A stretch of DNA of 14,038 nt from an uncultured Bacilli bacterium (lineage in GTDB: Bacteria; Bacillota_I; Bacilli_A; RF39; UBA660): NCBI GenBank assembly GCA_947587115.1, contig CANPXY010000027.1, forward strand, positions 1 through 14,038, written 5' to 3'. Below, one piece after another: positions 13,210 through 14,038 of this stretch. Numbering within the stretch: position 1 is the stretch's first letter; each line of letters begins with the position of its first letter. Both the position numbers and the translations under genes were made by a program. The notes under the pieces are model-generated. The model saw only the letters and a program-made list of their open reading frames with translations. It did no database searches and had not been told where the DNA came from.

Positions 13210-13227
13210 ATTAGAACTTTCCCTAAT
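13210..13227 (-). terminator. ATTAGG hairpin upstream of cassette copy 2
   Basis: On the minus strand ATTAGG-GAAAGT-TCTAAT can form a 6-bp stem (one G-U pair), followed by AAAAAATTTTC. It lies after the stop of the right-edge gene and 11 bases before the -35 box. It corresponds to 11511-11528 with the same spacing to the promoter. It may be a terminator or a protein site. Confidence 0.4.
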
Positions 13228-13240
13228 TGACATCTAAAGA

Positions 13241-14038
13241 TTAAAATGGTAGATCATCTTTCTTTAAATTGACGTCACTTGTTTTATCAAAAAACTTCCT
13301 ACAGTTGATAAATTTTCCTGGTCGTGAAAGAAAACCGTTTTTAAATTCAAAGGTTTGTGCTATCTTTTCACTAATCAATCTTGCAATTTCATGCATCAGT
13401 GCTAAAGGGTTAGCGGTTTTGAATTTATCATAAATGACGTTTAGGAAATATTCAAACTCGCAAATTCGATAATCGAGGTTATCAACAGAAACCTTTTCAA
13501 CCACTTGGTTAGAGTCAAAAAGACTTTCCCAACTCTCTTTTTTAACCTGTTGCCAATTTTCTCCATAAACTTTTTTTATCAATTCCCCAACATTTGCTCT
13601 AATAGCCTCAGAAAAGCAAGAGCATTGCACAATACACCGCAAAACGTCATCAATGTAATGCTTTTTGTACTCTTTAATTGGAATCAAAGAGTCAGATACT
13701 ACCTTAAGAGTTTTCACGTATTTGCAAGCAACACTATAGTAGTATTCTTCAATACTAGTAACTTGCTCCTTTAAATGGGTAACGTTATCAAAAAAGCCGT
13801 ATATCGCATCTATGGTGTCAATTCTTTTTCCTGTTCCTGTATTTTTGTCGCTATATGTAATTTGGGTTACATATTGAGAAACATTTTTGGGATTTTCTTT
13901 GATCTTGGTGCAAACCACCTTGACGTTTTCTTTATCCTGATCTTTAAATTTGACTTTATATCCTTTATAATCAAGGCTTTCTCTAAGATCGTAAGAAACA
14001 TCTTTAAACAAAGCCCGTGGAATATAGATGATCTGCTC
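13241..14038 (-). CDS. Unknown protein with SSB-like C-terminal tail (partial, runs off the right edge)
   Basis: The frame is open to the window end. A TTG at 14011 could start it, but nine upstream codons (reading E-Q-I-I-Y-I-P-R-A) continue in frame without a stop and no ribosome site precedes the TTG, so the start is probably outside. The fold is not recognised: a strand-rich start (YKGYKVKFKD, NVKVVCTKI) is followed by a long helical part with several Cys (CIVQCSCF). The protein ends in KKDDLPF. This is the acidic tip that bacterial SSB proteins use to recruit repair and replication proteins, so the protein might bind SSB partners or be a single-strand DNA binding protein itself. No OB-fold signature is visible in the part seen here. 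Confidence 0.75.
   Translation of the reverse strand, partial: EQIIYIPRALFKDVSYDLRESLDYKGYKVKFKDQDKENVKVVCTKIKENPKNVSQYVTQITYSDKNTGTGKRIDTIDAIYGFFDNVTHLKEQVTSIEEYYYSVACKYVKTLKVVSDSLIPIKEYKKHYIDDVLRCIVQCSCFSEAIRANVGELIKKVYGENWQQVKKESWESLFDSNQVVEKVSVDNLDYRICEFEYFLNVIYDKFKTANPLALMHEIARLISEKIAQTFEFKNGFLSRPGKFINCRKFFDKTSDVNLKKDDLPF

Overview
The window is AT-rich and comes from the genome of a virulent T4-type myovirus. It carries clear relatives of T4 gp46 and gp47 (recombination nuclease), the C-terminal part of gp43 (DNA polymerase), gp41 (replicative helicase) and an Rnl2-type RNA ligase. It also has a tail-fibre end with a self-cleaving chaperone, a gp19-like tail protein and a GH19 lysozyme. 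Housekeeping-type promoters (TTGACA / TATAAT-like), AGGAG ribosome sites and TTG/GTG starts point to a bacterial host read by a sigma-70-type polymerase. The host genus cannot be told from the sequence.

Layout: positions 1-1044 (+) hold structural genes. They converge on a minus-strand block that is transcribed leftward from about 9600 to 1034: tnpB, gp41 helicase, a 127-aa membrane protein, a 51-aa membrane protein, a 163-aa unknown, polymerase C-half, gp47, gp46 and two small acidic proteins. Polymerase, gp47 and gp46 overlap or abut, as in one translationally coupled operon. A promoter within the end of the 127-aa gene, followed at once by a terminator-like hairpin, appears to control this operon. 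A second, near-consensus promoter lies between tnpB and the helicase. The lysozyme (9731-10354, +) converges on the RNA ligase (10461-11435, -) across a double-hairpin region. From 11436 to the right edge, minus-strand genes of unknown function (174, 358 and at least 265 aa) are separated by copies of one terminator-promoter-leader cassette.

The genes together make a replication/recombination module: helicase (DNA unwinding), polymerase (synthesis, clamp contact through its C-terminal tail) and gp46/47 (end resection). RNA ligase may repair cleaved RNAs, and the tail and lysis genes belong to late functions. The points most worth a second look are these: the polymerase is split and its N-terminal half is absent here; a perfect 14-bp inverted repeat encloses a ribosome site and a five-codon ORF; a promoter cassette is duplicated; a solitary TnpB is bounded by similar stem-loops; an unknown protein ends in an SSB-like tail; and two small membrane proteins are embedded in the replication operon. 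No tRNA, rRNA or CRISPR array was seen.
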